This document shows, one piece after another, positions 62,244 to 64,000 of a stretch of DNA of 64,000 nt. The DNA comes from Paenibacillus sp. SYP-B4298. Lineage in GTDB: Bacteria > Bacillota > Bacilli > Paenibacillales > Paenibacillaceae. The position numbers were made by a program, and so were the translations under genes. The stretch is from the NCBI RefSeq assembly GCF_027627475.1, contig NZ_CP115484.1, positions 1-64,000 of the forward strand, given 5' to 3'. Within the stretch, counting starts at the first letter, position 1. The number at the start of each line of letters is the position of its first letter. The notes under the pieces were generated by a model that saw nothing but the letters and a program-made list of their open reading frames with translations, was not told the origin of the DNA and ran no database searches.

Positions 62244-63402
62244 TCCCATTATTGTAACGGGAATCGGGGCGATTACCTCCATAGGAGCAAATGTAGAGAG
62301 TACATGGGAAGGTTTACTGACCGGGAGAAGTGGTGTGAAACGAATCCGATCCTTTGACGTATCTCGCCACGCCAGCCAAGTGGGATGCGAGATAGAAAAT
62401 ATCGAGTCTTACTTTCTACACCATCAGCCCGCGGGACGGGCAACAAGCTTGCTATTGTTAGCTACAGAGGATGCTCTGCATGATGCACGAATGACAGACA
62501 GTGAGGGGAAGAGGATCGGGATCTGCGTAGGAACGACAATGGGGGAGATTGCCCCCTTTGAGGAGGTGCTTGCAGGCAACCGGCCTAGCGGATACGGGGG
62601 AACCCGTGTGATTGGCCAATGGGTGGCGGATGAACTGAACTTGACGGGACCGCGCTGGACCATTACGAATGCTTGCGCCGCGGGCAACATCGCCATTATG
62701 CGGGCCATGGAGGAGCTATGGGCAGGTCGAGCGGATGTCATGGTTGCGGCAGGCGTAGACGCGATGTCCTGGATAGCATACACGGGATTTGGAAGTATAA
62801 GGGCATTATCTTCTGACGTGTGTCGACCTTTTGATAGGAACCGTAAAGGATTGTTGCTTGGTGAAGGGGCAGGGGTTCTTATATTGGAGAGGTACTCTAC
62901 GGTTGTACAACGGGGAGGCCCTGTACGAGCGTCAATATTGGGGTATGGAGCGAACTGTGATGCCCATCATATTACACAGCCCGACCCAGGCGCATACGGT
63001 TCTATTCGTGCAATGAATGCCGCATTGGAGATGGCGGGCGTCAACAGTGGCCAGATCGGTTATGTGAGTGCCCATGGTACTGGAACATTGGCGAATGACC
63101 GCATGGAATCCAAAGCGCTCAACGACGTTTTTGGAGGTGCAATCCGAACGAGCTCCATTAAGGGGCATATTGGGCATACGCTGGGCGCTGCCAGTGCGAT
63201 TGAAGCGGCGATGTGTGTCAAAGTGCTTGAGACAGGGCTTCTGCCTCCGACATTGAACTTGATCTCCAAAGATCCGGATTGTCAGGTGGATGTCATTGCC
63301 GGGGAACCCGTTCAGGCAGACGTAGATTATGTACTATCCAATGCCTATGCCTTCGGAGGCATTAATACGTCTGTCATATTCGGACAGGCAAGAGAAATGT
63401 AA
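62230..63402 (+). CDS. Beta-ketoacyl synthase (KS-alpha, FabF-like) with complete catalytic triad
   Basis: The product has 390 residues. The thiolase-fold ketosynthase starts DPIIVTGIGAITSIGANVESTWEGLLTGRSGV. It has the active-site Cys in TNACAAGN (C149), His in VSAHGTGT (H282) and Lys/His in SSIKGHIGHTLGAASA (H316), and ends LSNAYAFGGINTSVIF. It condenses acyl- and malonyl-ACP. ATG 62230 lies 11-14 bases after GGAGAG. A Cys-less KS-like gene 35 bases downstream makes it look like the catalytic half of a type II polyketide KS/CLF pair. Confidence 0.93.
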   Translation: MMRNDPIIVTGIGAITSIGANVESTWEGLLTGRSGVKRIRSFDVSRHASQVGCEIENIESYFLHHQPAGRATSLLLLATEDALHDARMTDSEGKRIGICVGTTMGEIAPFEEVLAGNRPSGYGGTRVIGQWVADELNLTGPRWTITNACAAGNIAIMRAMEELWAGRADVMVAAGVDAMSWIAYTGFGSIRALSSDVCRPFDRNRKGLLLGEGAGVLILERYSTVVQRGGPVRASILGYGANCDAHHITQPDPGAYGSIRAMNAALEMAGVNSGQIGYVSAHGTGTLANDRMESKALNDVFGGAIRTSSIKGHIGHTLGAASAIEAAMCVKVLETGLLPPTLNLISKDPDCQVDVIAGEPVQADVDYVLSNAYAFGGINTSVIFGQAREM

Positions 63403-63437
63403 ATACAATCCTGAGAGATTCAAAGGAGTAGCAGCGA

Positions 63438-64000
63438 ATGAAAAGAGTAGCAATCACTGGTGTTGGGGCCATTACTCCAGCAGGATTAGGACTCTCCTTT
63501 CTTCCTTCTCCAGAAGGGTTTAAAGACTGGGGAAACCACATGCTGCCTGACCTTAATCCAGCCGACTATGGTTGGAAGGGTCTCACCCGTCTATCTCGTA
63601 TGAGTCAGTATGGTTGCATGGCGATCGGAGAAGCTCTGAAGCATGCGGGTTGGGAGGTACCCCCTGCAAAGATGTCAGAAAGAAGCGATACAGGAATGAT
63701 CATCGGCACGAGTTATTCCAACCTGGAGCCCATCTTGTCGATGAGGGATGAAGCCGATCGTTATGGAGTGACGGGTGTGAATCCGGCATTATTCCCAGAA
63801 ACAGTGATGAATGCCATCGGTGGGCACGCATCCATCTATTATCAGATTACGGGCGCCAACATGACCATTTCCGACGGGCCGCTATCTGGCCCGAAATGTC
63901 TTGTCTATGCCATCGACTTATTGGATAGGGGGGCTCTGGATTATGTTGTGTGCTGCATGATATCCATTGAGCCGCCTAAAGCATTCGCGGGAGTCGTGCC
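63438..64000 (+). CDS. Partial ketosynthase-like chain-length-factor protein (3' end outside window)
   Basis: ATG 63438 follows AAAGGAG, and the frame is open to the window edge (about 187 residues). It starts VAITGVGAITPAGLGL as KS enzymes do and continues with SRMSQYGCMAIGEALKHAG, MIIGTSYSN and FPETVMNAIGGHASIYYQITG. At the nucleophile position it reads TISDGPLSG, with Pro148 in place of Cys, so it cannot carry an acyl chain there. Loss of that Cys is the hallmark of type II PKS chain-length factors (which usually carry Gln) and KS-beta subunits. Confidence 0.85.
   Translation, partial: MKRVAITGVGAITPAGLGLSFLPSPEGFKDWGNHMLPDLNPADYGWKGLTRLSRMSQYGCMAIGEALKHAGWEVPPAKMSERSDTGMIIGTSYSNLEPILSMRDEADRYGVTGVNPALFPETVMNAIGGHASIYYQITGANMTISDGPLSGPKCLVYAIDLLDRGALDYVVCCMISIEPPKAFAGVV

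Overview
The window looks like a chromosomal segment of a Paenibacillus-type Firmicute (Bacillales). The evidence is strong AGGAGG-type ribosome binding sites, sigma-A promoters, SLH-domain surface proteins, 7TMR-DISM histidine kinases, a bacitracin/lantibiotic-type ABC and two-component module, HxlR/YodB-type regulation and a staphyloferrin-type siderophore locus. No rRNA, tRNA, CRISPR array or intact insertion sequence is visible.

Layout. 1-1464: 3' end of a glycosyltransferase/TPR/FkbM-methyltransferase fusion. 1465-2911: a decayed stretch with remnants of a chloramphenicol acetyltransferase, a WYL-type regulator, a DJ-1/PfpI protein and an unidentified gene. 2912-6221: ADP-ribosylglycohydrolase, AraC-GyrI regulator and an APH-GNAT fusion. 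6472-12613: two overlapping surface-protein genes, one ending in a dockerin and the other carrying two cohesin-like and three SLH domains. 12744-19203: two signalling pairs with 7TMR-DISM kinases and a calcium-motif lipoprotein. 19335-23516: response regulator, ABC ATPase, permease, kinase and an Lgt-family protein. 23918-24922: flavodoxin-type oxidoreductase convergent with an HxlR regulator. 25302-27155: csrA and two small exported or unknown proteins.

27356-42915 is a siderophore locus of staphyloferrin-B type: sbnA, sbnB and sbnH homologues, three IucA/IucC synthetases and an MFS exporter, followed by a ferri-siderophore binding protein, two FecCD permeases and an AraC regulator fused to a binding-protein domain. 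Three Fur-box-like sites sit at its divergent promoter region and before the binding protein. No citrate synthase (sbnG) and no importer ATPase are present here. 43111-46065 holds a TetR regulator with twin operators and two exported proteins of unknown role.

The most interesting region is 46266 to the right edge. It is a densely packed, apparently undescribed biosynthetic locus: GT2, class III aminotransferase, HExxH peptidase, a 61-residue small protein, two paralogous AraC-type regulators, an APH/HAD/nucleotidyltransferase trio, a GT1 glycosyltransferase, a holo-ACP synthase, an unknown 172-aa protein, an FAD oxidoreductase, an AHSA1-PDZ fusion, a cupin, GroES, GroEL, a TPR membrane protein, a complete ketosynthase (Cys-His-His) and a second ketosynthase-like protein in which the active-site Cys is Pro. 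The last pair looks like KS-alpha plus chain-length factor, so a type II polyketide or fatty-acyl pathway with tailoring, glycosylation and possibly its own chaperonin is the best inference. The locus runs off the window, so its ACP and remaining enzymes are not visible.
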